Source: Monosporascus cannonballus
Lineage: Eukaryota; Ascomycota; Sordariomycetes; Xylariales
DNA: 64,000 bases
Assembly (NCBI GenBank): GCA_004154925.1
Contig: QJNS01000152.1
Span: forward strand, 1-64,000
Direction of reading: 5' to 3'
The notes under the pieces are model-generated. The model worked only from the letters and a program-made list of their open reading frames with translations. It had not been told where the DNA came from and ran no database searches. This document shows, one piece after another, positions 1 to 12,876 of this stretch (position 1 is its first letter; the number at the start of each line of letters is the position of its first letter). Both the position numbers and the translations under genes were made by a program.

Positions 1-93
1 TATTTATTTTATTTATTTTATTTATTTTATTTATTTTATTTATTTTATTTATTTTATTTATTTTATTTATTTTATTTATTTTATTTATTTATC
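1..93. repeat. Tandem array of a 9-base AT unit
   Basis: About ten copies of the 9-base unit ATTTATTTT run from the window edge to about base 90, nearly perfect. The array abuts sequence that aligns with the integrase region of elements B (near 29570) and D (near 41885). The same places in those copies hold only one or two units, so the array looks like an expansion of RIP-mutated integrase coding sequence. Its left end lies outside the window. Confidence 0.9.
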
Positions 94-3000
94 CGTTTAC
101 AGTTTAAATAGGTTAAATAAATTATAATTTAGGCCGATTTATGCTATTAAGCCTTATTAAAACTTTGATACAAATATTAATCCTTTATTTAAAATAATTT
201 CTATAAGTAATCCGTATATATTAAAAATATATTTCAAAAAATATATACCAGTTATTCGGCGTTTATATCCTTATAGTATAATAAAAAATAAAAAGATTTC
301 GTAAATCGATCGACGATTACGACAATATTATCTTAATATATTTTTATGATTAATATTTTTAATATAAAAAATTTAATAATAAATTCGAATATAATTAAAT
401 ATTATAATCGTTTTACAACTAATAATAATTATAATTTTCCGTATGGCTTATGTCGTCGAGCCTTTACTTTAACGCAAATATTGTATTACCGTATAATGTT
501 CTGTACCGTTAATTTCAATTTAAGAAAAAAATATGTACGTTAAAATCGTTTTAAAATCTTATGAATTCCTGGATATCCATATAACTAATGGTCGTATATT
601 TTTCGTACTAAATCCTTTTGATATATTTCTAAAATTTGCATCTTATCCGTTTTTTAACTTTCTAAGAAACCGTCGCTATGTTATTGGATTTTCTAATACA
701 TATTATTAGGTACTGTCCGAATTGTCGCAATTTATCGTAAACGTAAGTATTTTTTGGTAATAATATCAAATTTATATGGTTAACTTTAACCAATTTTTTT
801 CAAAATTTGATCGCCTACTTAAAACGTTTACTTATTATTTTTTGAACCTTTTTTATAAATAATAACGAATTTGAAATTCGCCAATTTTCTTACGTATCGA
901 AATTATCATTTTATAAATTCTTTAATCGTAGTAAATTAGGTAAAATTTTGATAATCCGCATAAACCTTAACCTAATACAAATTTCCCTTTAGAAAATACC
1001 TTAATTCCCGAAATACTATAATAATAACAATAAATTCCTTATCTGGAATACCGTAATTAAATTATGTTTTTTTTAACTTATACGAAAGAAATATAATAAG
1101 ATATAATTTGCTTTAATTATTTCGTTATCCGATTATTACGTTTAATACATAATCCGAAATATCGGTTTTTAACTTAATAGAACGGTTTAAATCGTACATA
1201 ATTAATATTAATTCGTTAATAATCGTATTTTTAATATTATAAAATGCTTTTTCCGTATTCAGCATTTATTTAAATTTCTTTTTTTTTGCGTAAAGTTTAT
1301 TAAAAATATAATCATTTTATTAAAATTTCGAATAAACCTTTTATAATAATTACCGAATTTAAAAAATACTTATATTTCTTTAATTGTTATTAACGTTTAT
1401 TCTTTTATAATTATAATAATCTTTTTAAATTTTATTTTATTATATTCTAAGATAATAATTTATTTTAAATATTCCACTTTTTATATATAAAATTAACTTT
1501 CTTTTGCATTAACAAATAACTTTACGTCTTATAAAATTTAAAAAGCTTTATGAATATATTTTACGTATACTTTTTTTATTTTTAAAAAAATAAAACTATC
1601 GTCGAGATAGCAAACGACGAAAATATTAAGGTATTTTCGTAATACATAATTAATTATTTGCTAAAAGGTAATTAATATATTCGTAAATCTTATTAATATA
1701 ATTAAATACTTAAATAATCCGTATTTCGTCCTAAAAATCATTTTTTATTCGTATCCTTTTTTAATCCTAATACAATTATATTTATTTTTAAAATTAAATA
1801 TTATAAATTATTTAATTTTATAAATTCGGTTTTTTATTTCCGTAATTAAAGATAATAATATTTAATCCTTAATGATAATATCGTTTAATTATCGGTAATT
1901 AATTATAAGTTGTAATTTTCCATTTTTTCTTGATACGAAAAACATTAGATATTTTATTAATAATTTCGAAAATCGAATTTATCTTTTTTGTAGCCGATTT
2001 TCTAAATACTTTTTAAAAATACGTAATTCGTTTTTATTAAGATTATAAATAAGGTAAATTTTTATCGAAAATCTTTCCTTAAAATTTTTTTCATAATTTT
2101 ATACGTTATATTTTAATAAGTTTCTAATAAGTTCTTTCTTAAAAAGCTATTTATATTTATAATATTATAATAATATATTAATTAAATTTTCTAACTTTTA
2201 ATGTTATTGTTTGTATTATTTTAAATTATTATTTAATTATTTTAATTTCGCTTTAATAATAATAATAATACGTCATATTTTTCTTTAATACTTATTTCTT
2301 TATATATATTTCTTTTTAAATAATAAGGTTTTTATCGTATTTTTATACTTATATTTGTTATTATTAGCAATCAAATATTAAAATCTTAATTTTTTTTTCG
2401 TTTATTAATAAAAAATAAAATAAATTTTACTTAGCTAATTTTATCGTTAATTAAAACTTTATATTAGCATATCCATAATAATCTTAAAATTATATCGTAA
2501 TTCCCAAATAAAATAATATCGAAATTAATTATTTAATATTATTTTTAAATAAAAATCTTAAAATAATTAATTTCTTATATAATATTCATATTATCGTTAG
2601 CAAATTTTTAACTTTCGGTATTTATTACTATATAAGGATTTAATTTATATTTCATAATAATTTAATCTTATTAACTATATCCGATATAATATAGTTTCCG
2701 CCTAAAATTCCATAATCCATTATTACGGTATATTAATATATTCCTAATCGTATTTCCAAAATAATAAAATTAATAACGTTTTTTATCATTACGCTTAAAA
2801 CACTTTTTAAAAATTTCTTTTAATTTCTTTAAATTTCGTTATTTTGTAACTTTTTTATAAATAACCTTTTTTTAATTCCTATTTAAATCTATTAAGCCTT
2901 ACTTATATTTTTTTCGTTTTACGCATTAAACTATTATATTTATCGTTATTGCCGGCGTACTATTTTTTCGAATTATATTAATTACTTTTAATTTTGATTA

Positions 3001-4650
3001 TAATTCTTTCCCTTATCGCATAAAGTATTTTTTATGTTCGCAATTATATCTTATTATACGTTATTTTAATTATCGTTTGAAAGATTTCTTATTAATTAAT
3101 ATATTTTTTTAATAATTTATTTTTTTTGGAAAATTTATAATACATATTAATTAAAAATAAAAATCTGTAATAACTTTTTAATAATACTTTTTTTACAGTA
3201 CGTTAAATTAATTCCTTTTCTGTTTAATAATTATGTTATCTATAATAATAAAAAAGGCTTTTTTGCTGATATTATTTTTCTTCAAGTTAATTTTTTATTC
3301 GCCTAATTGCTAAATATTTCTTAAGGCTATAATTCGAAGTTGTCGATATTATTATTTATCGTCCTTATTATTTCCGGTACGGTTTAAAAAATCGAATTTT
3401 TTATAATATATACGGGTAATTTGTTCATAAATAAGTTATTTCCATTTTTCATAATTAAAATATTTTTGTCGTCGACAATATATAGCGTACATTTCACCGT
3501 ATTAATTAAAAATTCCGGGATAAATTCTTTTTATTTAATTCTAATATTTACGTAATTATCCTTATAATATTTCTTATTATATTCATAATACTTATTAAGT
3601 TAATCTTTTAGTTTTTTGTATTTTTATCGAATTTTTTATCGTAATAATTCTTATCGGACCTTTTATTATAAACTTAATACGTACTTGGTTTAAATTATAT
3701 TAATAATGTTATTATCGTTTCCTTAATTATTTCTGGATTATTTTTTTGGTATAAAAATTTAATTATCCTATTGTAACCTTTTGAGTTTTTTGTATTTATA
3801 AACCTTATATCTTATTTTATTACAATTAAAGCATTTAATCTAATTTTAATCTTATTTATAGGTAACGCCAAATTTTATAAATTCTAATGCCGTTCCGTAA
3901 GAAATAAGGGATATATCTCGTTTCTTCCTTTAATTAAACTTATATCCCGAACGTAAGGCATATTATTTTTTTTATTATTTTTTAAATTGTCGATTATCGA
4001 TCTTAATTATTTTTGCGATATACCGGTTTAAGGTAATTAATTGTTCGATTTAAATAATGTTATTTTTTATATTATTTTTTAACTTTTTATAAAATATATC
4101 GATAAAGGTATCGGCTTTATTATCTCCTTATTCGGCATTAGCTGTAAAACTTTTAAAGGTTACGGCGTATTTAGACACGGATTTTTTTATCGGAATTACA
4201 AAAGTTCTTAAGCCGTAAATCGTTTTTTATCCGGATTACCGAAATTATCGCGTATTTTATTTTCAAAATTAATATAAAATAAAAATTTCTTATTAATAAA
4301 ATCTTTTTTATCCGGTTTTTCCATTTTTAGGAAATTTCGTATAATAAATTTAAATTAATTAACCGCATTTCCTATTAGGTATGCTTTTATTGTTAAAACT
4401 TAATCCGTTAGGTTATTAAGGTTTAGGAAACGAAAGTAAATTCGTATCTAAATTAAAAAGGTTTAAAAGTTATTTTTTTTATTATAAAGCTCCGGCTTTT
4501 TAGGTTTTATGCGGACGAAAAAAGGTTAGGCAAATAACATAACCTTAATTTGTCGGATTTCTTTTTTTAGTGTTGGAATTCGACCCTAAAACTGCTAAAT
4601 AAGGGTTTTTTATTCGCTGGTCGATATTTAACAATATTAAATATTATTCA
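94..4650 (-). pseudogene. Element A gag-pol remnant
   Basis: A degraded Ty3/gypsy polyprotein (nucleocapsid, protease, reverse transcriptase, RNase H, integrase). Visible on the minus strand: a CCHC zinc knuckle at complement 3792-3833, with both first Cys intact and the His and last Cys changed to Tyr; and the reverse transcriptase catalytic box at complement 1598-1609, which still reads YLDD. Sequence next to base 94 matches the integrase core region of the other copies. The chromodomain would lie left of the window. Many in-frame TAA and TAG codons break the frame. Limits are approximate. Confidence 0.75.
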
Positions 4651-4686
4651 GAGTTTAACGGTATTATTAAATAAAAATTTGTAACG

Positions 4687-5041
4687 TATAACGGCTATAC
4701 GGTTTAACTAATTATTAAACCTTAAGTCGACGGGCTTATATTAGCAGAAATATCGTAAAAATCTAAATAATAAATATAATAACGTATTATATCTCTTAAT
4801 ACCTTATTATTACAAACGATTAATATTAATAAATATTATAAATTAAAATTATTTAAATTATGGAAATAATAAACATATATATCCTTCTGGCTTATTGGCT
4901 TACCCTTAATAAGCTGGTAATCCGGCTCACTAGATCACCATCTGTAAGTTGGTGATCCGTTACGTGACCTAATCCACATAGTTTTCTTGGCCTTCTCTGC
5001 TGCGACCGTTTCTGGAGGCCGTAGCTTGTCAGGTCGTAACA
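4687..5041 (-). repeat. 5' LTR of element A (355 bases)
   Basis: In minus-strand sense it begins TGTTACGACCTG and ends with a RIP-changed CA (reads TA). It shares the U3 module of element B, including two copies of a roughly 34-base unit containing GTAAGTTGGTGATCC. The internal side (complement of about 4690-4870) is shared with all of A-E. Confidence 0.85.
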
Positions 5042-6000
5042 CATGATGAAAGAGTTCATGGCTATACCACGTTGCGTTCGGCCTTTTGGAAAGAGGAAGT
5101 TGACAAAGGATCACCGAAATCAATTACTTGGGCCGGAAGCAGTTAACGATTTATATTCCTCTCCGAGTTCGCTTGCGGGAGCTCCATCCAGATAGCCTTT
5201 GCCACTTCACTGAGTCAAATTTGAACTGGTTGATAACATTGTTTAAAACATACATTTGCAATGGCACTGATGCAGAGTGTAGAGTGATGGTATAAGTTGT
5301 AATTCGTGCATCTTCTAGGGTAATCCGCCCTTTCAAATTCAAAATTAAAGGTTTAAAACTATTCCTCATAAGCAACTGGCCTCAGATACTTACTAGTCTC
5401 TTTGGAGCCCTCGTCCTAATTCTGTATGCCTGTTTTGTGATTGTTAGGGGTGACTGATTTTGCCAAGAATTCAGGGCAATGTGGCATCTAGAGGAATTAA
5501 GAGCCCAAGTAGTTGTTGCGATATAAAACCAGTAACCAGTCTGGCTCTGTCTGAAGTTTCGGTCATTACTTCGTCCTGTCAACTTTCATGGACAACTGAT
5601 GCGGGCACGCTCTAGAGGAGACTACCGGGCAATCACTTTCCACGGAAGTGTCGGACCTAGCCGAAGGCCCATATAAATGGGACCATCAGTTGCACCACTT
5701 ATCGGACCACCTACGGTCACTTTCGACAGTTATCTCTCATAGTTACAGTTGATTTTCATGTATTTAGGAAGGCTTCGCGGTCCTCTCTTTCCAGCAAGGA
5801 TTTCGGACAGGTCAGCCTGATAATAAAGCTTTTTCAGTTGTATATGCTTCAGTGTATGATGTTAAGGTCTTATAGTTATAAGCCCGGTCCGCATTCTTTA
5901 GCTGTGCTTTGATATATACGTTATATACGTCGTTCTGGAGGTAATTCGTAACCTTGCCGTCGCTTCCGCAGTAACTCTGTAACTTACTGCCGCTATTTAT
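5042..6000. other. GC-normal island between retroelements; no gene recognised
   Basis: About 950 bases with balanced composition and no RIP signature, between element A and more AT-rich DNA. Short minus-strand frames of 60-75 codons occur (for example 5151-5375 and 5382-5582), but none has a domain I recognise. An ATATAAAT box lies near 5670. It may be single-copy host DNA, or a gene fragment, left between insertions. Confidence 0.5.
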
Positions 6001-6212
6001 AAAGATTCCTAATTATTATATTTTAATTACCTTAGCCCATTTATCTTTTTTGCATTATTTCTGAAGCCATGGTTTTTTACCCTATTAATAGACCTTAATG
6101 AGATCTCTTTAAGGCGTTCTAGGGCGTTCCGCCTTAGGAACGGGACCCCTAGAGAATATAACATTTTCGAATTTTACGTTAGTTCGAAAGCTGGCCTGCT
6201 ATAGGAATTTAA

Positions 6213-6650
6213 CCTTAATACAGCTTAACCGTTATTCTGTTTAACAAAACTAATCCTCGTTAAGCCTTTAAAATTTTAACGTAATATAATTAATAAATTA
6301 AAGCTCGATAAATACATTTATAAGAAATTTAATAAGGCTTTTAAAAGCTATACCAAAATATTAACCTTATTCCACGGTTAAGAACAGGTTATCGCCGAAA
6401 TTACTGCTTTTCTTAACTAATCCATTTACCTTAATTATTAATAGGTATACTGGAAAAAGCTTACGTTTCGCGGAAAGCTTTAAGCGTTACGAGACGAATT
6501 TAAGCCTAGCAATAACGTTAAGATTTACGAAATCGACGATCGATACAAAAAATCGTTAAAAGCTAACAGAATCTAGATGGATACATAAGTTTTTAAATAC
6601 TGGAGGATATATATTAAAACCGAGAAGTTTTATATCTCAATTATTGCAGG
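6213..6650 (+). pseudogene. Left part of a gag-like frame interrupted by element E
   Basis: A plus-strand frame reads through this stretch with scattered TAA and TAG codons of RIP type and ends mid-codon at the E insertion site. Removing E and one copy of its GCAGG duplication joins it in phase to the frame at 13251-13639. The product is Lys- and Asn-rich with alternating hydrophobic stretches, loosely like a retrotransposon Gag (possibly Ty1/copia), but I do not recognise it with confidence. Another plus frame starts at an ATG at 6069 and has fewer clear features. The start is uncertain. Confidence 0.4.
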
Positions 6651-6983
6651 TGTTATAACCCAACGGGCTACGGCCTCGGAAACGATCGCAACAAACGACT
6701 AAGCTATATGGGTCAAATCACGTAATAGCTCGATAGGATCGATCGTAAAGCCTGTAGAGCCAGGTTCGACAGGATGGAAAAATCAAGTATAATATGCTTA
6801 TTATTTCCATAGTTTAAATAATGTTAGCTTATAATATTTATTAATATTAATCGTTTGCAATAATAAGGTATTACGAGACGTAATACGTTAATATATTTAT
6901 TGTTTAGATTTCTACGATATTCCTGTTAATATAAACCCGTTAACTTAGGGTTTAATAATTGGTTAAACCGTTAAGCCGTTATA
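6651..6983 (+). repeat. 5' LTR of element E (333 bases)
   Basis: Begins TGTTATAACC and ends GCCGTTATA, a RIP form of the GCCGTCACA seen in the right LTR. The U3 half contains one copy of a 36-base unit with GATCGATCGTAAAGCC. The 3' half is shared with the LTRs of A-D. Confidence 0.93.
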
Positions 6984-6999
6984 TATTACAAATTTTTAT

Positions 7000-9900
7000 T
7001 TAGTAGTACCGTTAGATTCTGAATAATATTTAATATTGTCGAAATATCAATCAACGCTTAAAAAACCTTTACTTTATAACTTTAGGCTTAAATTCGGGAA
7101 TTGGAAAAAGAAATCCGACAAATTAGGGTTACGTTACTTACTTAAACCTTTTTCGCCCGTATAAAACCTAAAAAGCGGAAGTTTTATAATAGAAAAAATA
7201 ACTTTCAAACCTTTTTAATTTAGGTACGAATTTACTTTTGTTTTTTAAACCTTAGTAACCCAGCAAATTAAATTTTAGCAGTAGGAATATACCTAATAAA
7301 AAATGCGGCTAACTGGTTTAAGCCTATTATGAGAAATTTCCTAAAAATAAAAAAATAAGATAAAAAGATTTTATTAATAAAATCTTTTTATTTTATGTTA
7401 ATTTCGAAAACAAAGTATATAATAATTTTGGAAATCCGGATAAAAAAAACTTACGGCTTAATAATTTCTGTAATTCCAAAAAAAGGATATACGTCCAAAT
7501 ACGCGAGAACTTTTAAAAATCTTATGGCTAAGGCCGGATAAAGAGATAACAAAGCTAACGCCCTTCCTAACATATTTATAAAAAGTTAAAGAATAATATA
7601 AAAAATAAAATTATTTGGATTAAATAATTAATTGCCTTAAACCGGTATATTGTAAAAATAATCAAAATTAATAATGGACAATTTAAAAAACGATAGGAAA
7701 AAAAAGGATAATATATTTTACGTTCGGGATATAATACGTTTAACTAAGGGAAAAAACGAAACGTACCATTTATTTCTTATAAAACGGCGTTAGGACTTAT
7801 AGAATTTGGCGTTACTGACAAATTAAATTAAAGCCAAATTAAATATTTTAATTGTAATAAAATAAAATATAAGGCTTTTAAATATAGGAAACCTTAAGAA
7901 TTACGATAAAATAACAAAATCCTTATACCGGAAAAACAATTTAAAAATAATTAAGGAAATAATAATAAAGTTATTAATATAATTTAAGCCAAATACGTAT
8001 CAGGCTTATGACAAAAGGACCGATAAAGATTATCGTTATAGGAAATCCGACGAATAATGCGAAAAGCCAAAAAGTTAACTTAATAAATATCGTAAATATA
8101 ATAAAAAATGCTATGAGGATGATTATATAAATATTAGAATTAAATAGAAGAAATTTGTCCCGGAAACCTTAATTAATATGGCAAAATATACGTTATATAT
8201 TGTCGACGACGAGAATATCTTAATTACGAAAAATGGAAATAATATATTTACGAAGGAATTATTTATATATATTATAATGGATTCCATTTTCCAAATCGTA
8301 CTGGAAATAATAAGGATAATAAACAATAATATCGATATTTTCGAACTATAACTTTAAGAAATGTCCAGAAATTGGCCGAAATAAAAAACTAGCCCGAAAA
8401 GAATAATGCCTATAGGAAAGCCTTTTTTAATATTATAAATAATGTAATTATTAAACGGAAAAAAAGTTAATCCAGCGTACGGTTAAGAAACATTATTAAA
8501 AAGTTATTACGGACTTTTATTTTCAATTAACATTTATTATAAATCTCCAAGAAAAAATAATTATTAAAAGAAGTACGTTAATTTATAAAGGAATTTTAAA
8601 ATGATAATTAAAACGACGTATAATGAGATATAATTACGAACATAAAAAAACAATTTATTTAATAAGGAAAAAAAATGTGAAAAAATTTAAAAGCAATTAA
8701 TATAACATAAAGGAATAATACGCCGGCAATAATAATAAATATAGTAATTTAACGCGTTAAACGAAAAAACATAAATAAGGTTTAATAAATTCGAATAAGA
8801 ATTAAAAAGAATTTATTTATAAAAAAGCTGCAAGATAATAAAACTTAAAGAAATTAAAGGTAACGATAAAAAACGTTAACGACTTTATTATTTTGGATAT
8901 ATAAATCGGAATATATTAATATACTGTAATAATAAATTGCAAAACTTTAGGCGGGAATTATATTATATTAAATATAGTTAATAAGTTCAAATTTTAATAA
9001 AAATATAAATTAAAACCTTATATAACAACAAATACCGAAAATCAGAAATTTGCTTACGATATCGAAAGAATCATATACGAAATTAATTACTTTAAGATTT
9101 TTATTTTAAAACGATATTAAATAATTAATTTCGAAATCGTTATATTAGGAAATCATGATATAATTTTAAAATTATTATAGATATACCAGTACGGAATTTT
9201 AATTAACGGCGGAATTAGCCAAATAAAATTTACTTTATTTCTTATTAATAAATAAAAAGAAATTACGATCTTAATATTTAATCGAAAATAACAACGAATG
9301 AAAACATAAGAATATAATAAATACTTTATTATTTAAAGGAATAAGATATAAAAAAAACAGGTATTAAAGAAAAATACGACATATCGTTATTATTATTAAA
9401 GCGAAATTAAAGTAATTAAATAACAATTTATAAAAATAATAATCTTGAAAGTTAAAAATTTAATTAATATATTATTATAATACTATAAATATAAATAGTT
9501 CTTTAGAAAAAAACTTAATACGAAATTACTAGAACATAAGAAATAAAATTATGAAATAATCTTTAAAGAACATTCCTCGACAAAGTTTTACCTTATTTAT
9601 AATCTCAATAAAAACGAACTACGTATTTTTAAAAAAATACCTGGAAAATCGGTTATAAAAACTTAAATTCGACCTTTGAAATTATTAACAAAATATCTTA
9701 TATTTTTCGTACCCGAAAAAAATAAAAAATTGCAACTTATGGTTAATTACCGGCAATTAAACGATATAACCGTTCAAGATTAAATATTATTAACTTTAAT
9801 TACGGAAATAAAAACCCAATTTTATCAAGCTAAATAATTTATACTATTCGATATTAAAAATAAATATAAACTTATCCGAATTAAAAAAAGATACGAATAA

Positions 9901-12237
9901 AAAATAATTTTTAAAACGAAATCCGGATTATTTAAATATTTGGTTATATTAATAGAATAAACGAACGTACCAATAATTTTCTAATAAATGGTAAATTATA
10001 TGTTACGAAAATACCTTTATATTTTCGTTATTTGTTATTTCGACGATATTGTTATTTTTTTTAAACGAAAAAAGTATAAACAAAATACGTTTATAAAGTT
10101 TTTTAAGCTTTACAAACCGTAAAGTTATTTATTAACGTAGAAAAAAGTTAATTCCATAAATAAAAAATGCAATATCTAAAAAATATTATTACCTCAAAAT
10201 ATATTAAAATAAACCCTAAGAAAATTACTGCAATTATAAAATGGCAAACGTTAAAGATAGTTAAAAAGGTCTAAGTATTTTTTAAATTCGTTAAGTATTA
10301 TAGGAAATTTATTTGAAATTTTAGCAAAATCGCTATACCTTTAATAAATCTTACGAAAAAAGCAAAAAAATTCAAATAAATGCCAAATACGAAAAAAGTA
10401 TTTTAAAATATTAAGGATACGATTATTAATAAGTTAGTATTAATTAAATATAATTTAAACCGCCCCGTTAAGCTAAAAACCGATATTTCGTATTACGCGT
10501 TAGGTGTAATAATCGGATAACGGGATAATTAAAGCAAATTACACCTTATTATATTTTTTTCATATAAGTTAAAAAAAACCAAACTTAATTACGGCATTCC
10601 AGATAAAGAACTTACAGCCATTATTATGGCATTTCGGGAATTTAAGTATTTCCTAAAGAGAAATTTGCATCAGGTTAAGGTTTATACGGATTATTAAAAT
10701 CTTATCCGATTTACCACGATTAAGAAACTTATAGGACCATAATTTCGTTACGCGGAAAAATTGGCGAACTTTAATTTCGTTATTATTTATAAAAAAGGTT
10801 TAAAAATGGCAAAATAAATATTTTAAATAAACAATTAAATTTCGAAAAAAACTTAATTAAAATTAACTATTTAATTTTTAATATTAATATAAAAGGATAT
10901 TTACGTTTACGATAAATTGCGACAATTCGGGCAGAACCCTTTGATATATATCAGAAAATCCAACAATATAAAACTAACCTTTTGAAAACCAAAAAATGAG
11001 AAAAATATAAATATTAAAAAATATTAGAAAGTTTAATACGAAATATATACGAATATTAATCACATAAATATCTAAAGATCCACAAAACTTTAAAAAGGGT
11101 TTAACGCATATATTCTTTTTCTAAAATAAAATTAACGGTATAAAAAATTATACGGCAATACGATATGTGCGCCAAAGCAAAGGTTTAACGATATAAGCTA
11201 TATTGAAAATTACAATTATTACTAATCGCAAAACGGCCATAATATTTAGTTATATTTGATTTTATTATAAAACTTTCTATATCAGAAAATACAGTTATAA
11301 GAATATATTACGATAGCATTTTCGTAATCGTCGACCTGATTTACGAAATTCTTTTTATTTTTTACTATATTATAAGGACATAAATACCCAATAACTAATA
11401 CATATTTTTTTAAATATATTTTTAATATATTTAAATTACTATTATAAAATGTTTCAAATAAAGGATCAATATTTGCATTTAATTTGTAACAAGGATTTAT
11501 GGTATAAATCGGCCTAAATCATAAATTATCGAATATATTTAAACCTTAAACGGATAAATAAATAAAACGAATAAAGTAAACTTTAAAAACTTATTTACGA
11601 TATTATATTAATTACGAATAAAATAATTAGGTTAAGAAATTACCGATCGTATAATAAGTTTATAATACTAATTATCATAAAAATATAGAAATAATACTTA
11701 TAAACGTAACTTTTGATTTTATTTTAAAAATTAATAAAGAAATATATAACGACGGTCCAATTAATATTAAAATAATCCTTACGTCAAAATAATTACCATA
11801 ATTATACCAAGAAATAAAGATAAAATTAAAATTTGTACGAAATTAAATAAATAAATATTATAATTAAAAAAGGGTAAAAAGATTACCTTTTAAAAAGGGG
11901 GAAATGGTTTTTTTCGTTACCAAAAACATTTAAATAAAAAACCTAGTAAAAAATTCGATTTTAAATATGTCGGCATATATAAAATCGTTAAAAACATCTT
12001 AAAAAATAACTATTAATTGGAATTTTTTATATTCCCTTATTTAAATTAACAGCAAATACAATCAAAATGCATATAATACAGGACGATATAAAAATAAAAA
12101 ACGAATAAGCATACGAAATAAAAAAAATCCTTAATATACGAAAATAAAATGGATTTACCTAATATTTAATTAAGTGGAAAAAATATCCAGATTCCGAAAA
12201 CACTTAAAAACCCGTTAAAAACCCTATTAGCGCTTAA
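7000..12237 (+). pseudogene. Element E gag-pol remnant (Ty3/gypsy with chromodomain)
   Basis: A RIP-damaged polyprotein. Seen on the plus strand: a Gag capsid-like region near 7150-7400; a CCHC knuckle at 7844-7885, where one Cys survives and the other Cys and His codons read Tyr; an aspartic-protease-like stretch near 8880-9000; reverse transcriptase with an intact YFDD catalytic box at 10036-10047; the first integrase Asp near 11330 (a VIVD stretch); and a chromodomain at about 12082-12234 containing YLIKWKKYPDSENT. The last recognisable pol codon is followed by TAA at 12235-12237. Stops elsewhere are mostly TAA or TAG. Chromodomain integrases of this group target heterochromatin (family knowledge). 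Frame changes mean the exact start is unknown. Confidence 0.85.
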
Positions 12238-12727
12238 CGTTTGCGGAAAAGTTTTTACTAATAATGCCGAAATCGGCAAGGTCAAAAATCTCCTAATTAA
12301 TAAACGACCAATCTATGGATTCCAGGATGGATTAATTAAAAGGAAATACGGCTTCCGCCATTATGGCCTTGGCGGCCTCCAGTTCGACCTATTTTTCTTT
12401 ACGTTCCAACTTATCCAACTTTTTCAGGGACCGAAATCCACGAAATAGCATGCGTACCATACGGTCGGCCCATAATTTCTTTTGTTTTCGAAAACGATAA
12501 ATTTTGGCCTGCGCTTGTTCCATTTCCTTCTTGGCTTTTTCAAGTTCCGTTTTAACTTTAAGATGGTTGGAAACGAGTTTTTCAAGTTGAAAAATGGAAA
12601 AACCATTAACGTTACAAAGGCCTTAATTTCGCGTTAGGTATTCTTTATACCGGAAAGAATCCGATAAAGAAATACGGCAAAAAGGCAACCCGCGATAAAC
12701 ATAATAAGAACATACAGGCATATCCAT
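12227..12727 (-). pseudogene. Antisense Cys-cluster/coiled-coil gene of element E
   Basis: One minus-strand frame of 167 codons runs from an ATG at 12727 to TAA at 12227-12229, with only four internal stops (codons 35, 113, 132 and one before the C-terminus), all explicable as RIP of CAA, CAG or TGG. Residues 6-38 hold C-x2-Y-x7-C-x9-Y-x2-Y-x7-C, close to a Zn(II)2Cys6 cluster if the Tyr codons were Cys. A charged helix-prone region follows (residues about 48-120) with RFRKQK at 78-83, then a C-terminal DWSFIN motif. It starts 150 bases from the 3' LTR and overlaps the pol stop by 11 bases, tail-to-tail. The equivalents in B, C and D support it as a real gene type. A DNA-binding or regulatory role is inference from the cluster only. 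Confidence 0.7.
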
Positions 12728-12876
12728 AGTTCGAAAAGTGATTAATTTGAACAAATTATTTTGTTTCTTTGTTTTTCGGTTAATTAATTTTTTAATATAA
12801 CCTAATATAATAACAAAAGAAAGATTTACAGAAAAAAAGAAATCTTCGAGACGAAAATTATAAAAGGGAAGGATCG

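Larger units (their letters stand above)
1..5041 (-). mobile_element. Element A: Ty3/gypsy chromovirus, RIP-damaged, left end outside window
   Basis: Reads on the minus strand. The 5' LTR is the right-hand one (4687-5041) and the window edge cuts the element within integrase. It aligns along its length with element B (29551-34444) and belongs to the same LTR subfamily. The flank after the LTR is CATGA; the partner target duplication would lie outside the window. Stop codons in all frames are mostly TAA and TAG, as expected from RIP of CAA, CAG and TGG codons, so the element cannot make its proteins. Confidence 0.85.

Noticed and set aside
346..543. Open frame of 65 codons on the plus strand
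   Set aside because: Lies within pol of element A, which reads on the minus strand; a similar shadow occurs at 42155-42349 in D at the same relative place.
6069..6500. Frame starting at ATG 6069 through the region left of element E
   Set aside because: Has many stops and competes with a different phase that joins in register across E; kept only as an alternative.
12424..12606. Open minus frame of 60 codons in element E
   Set aside because: Another phase of the same strand as the 167-codon antisense gene; lacks the motifs shared with the other copies.
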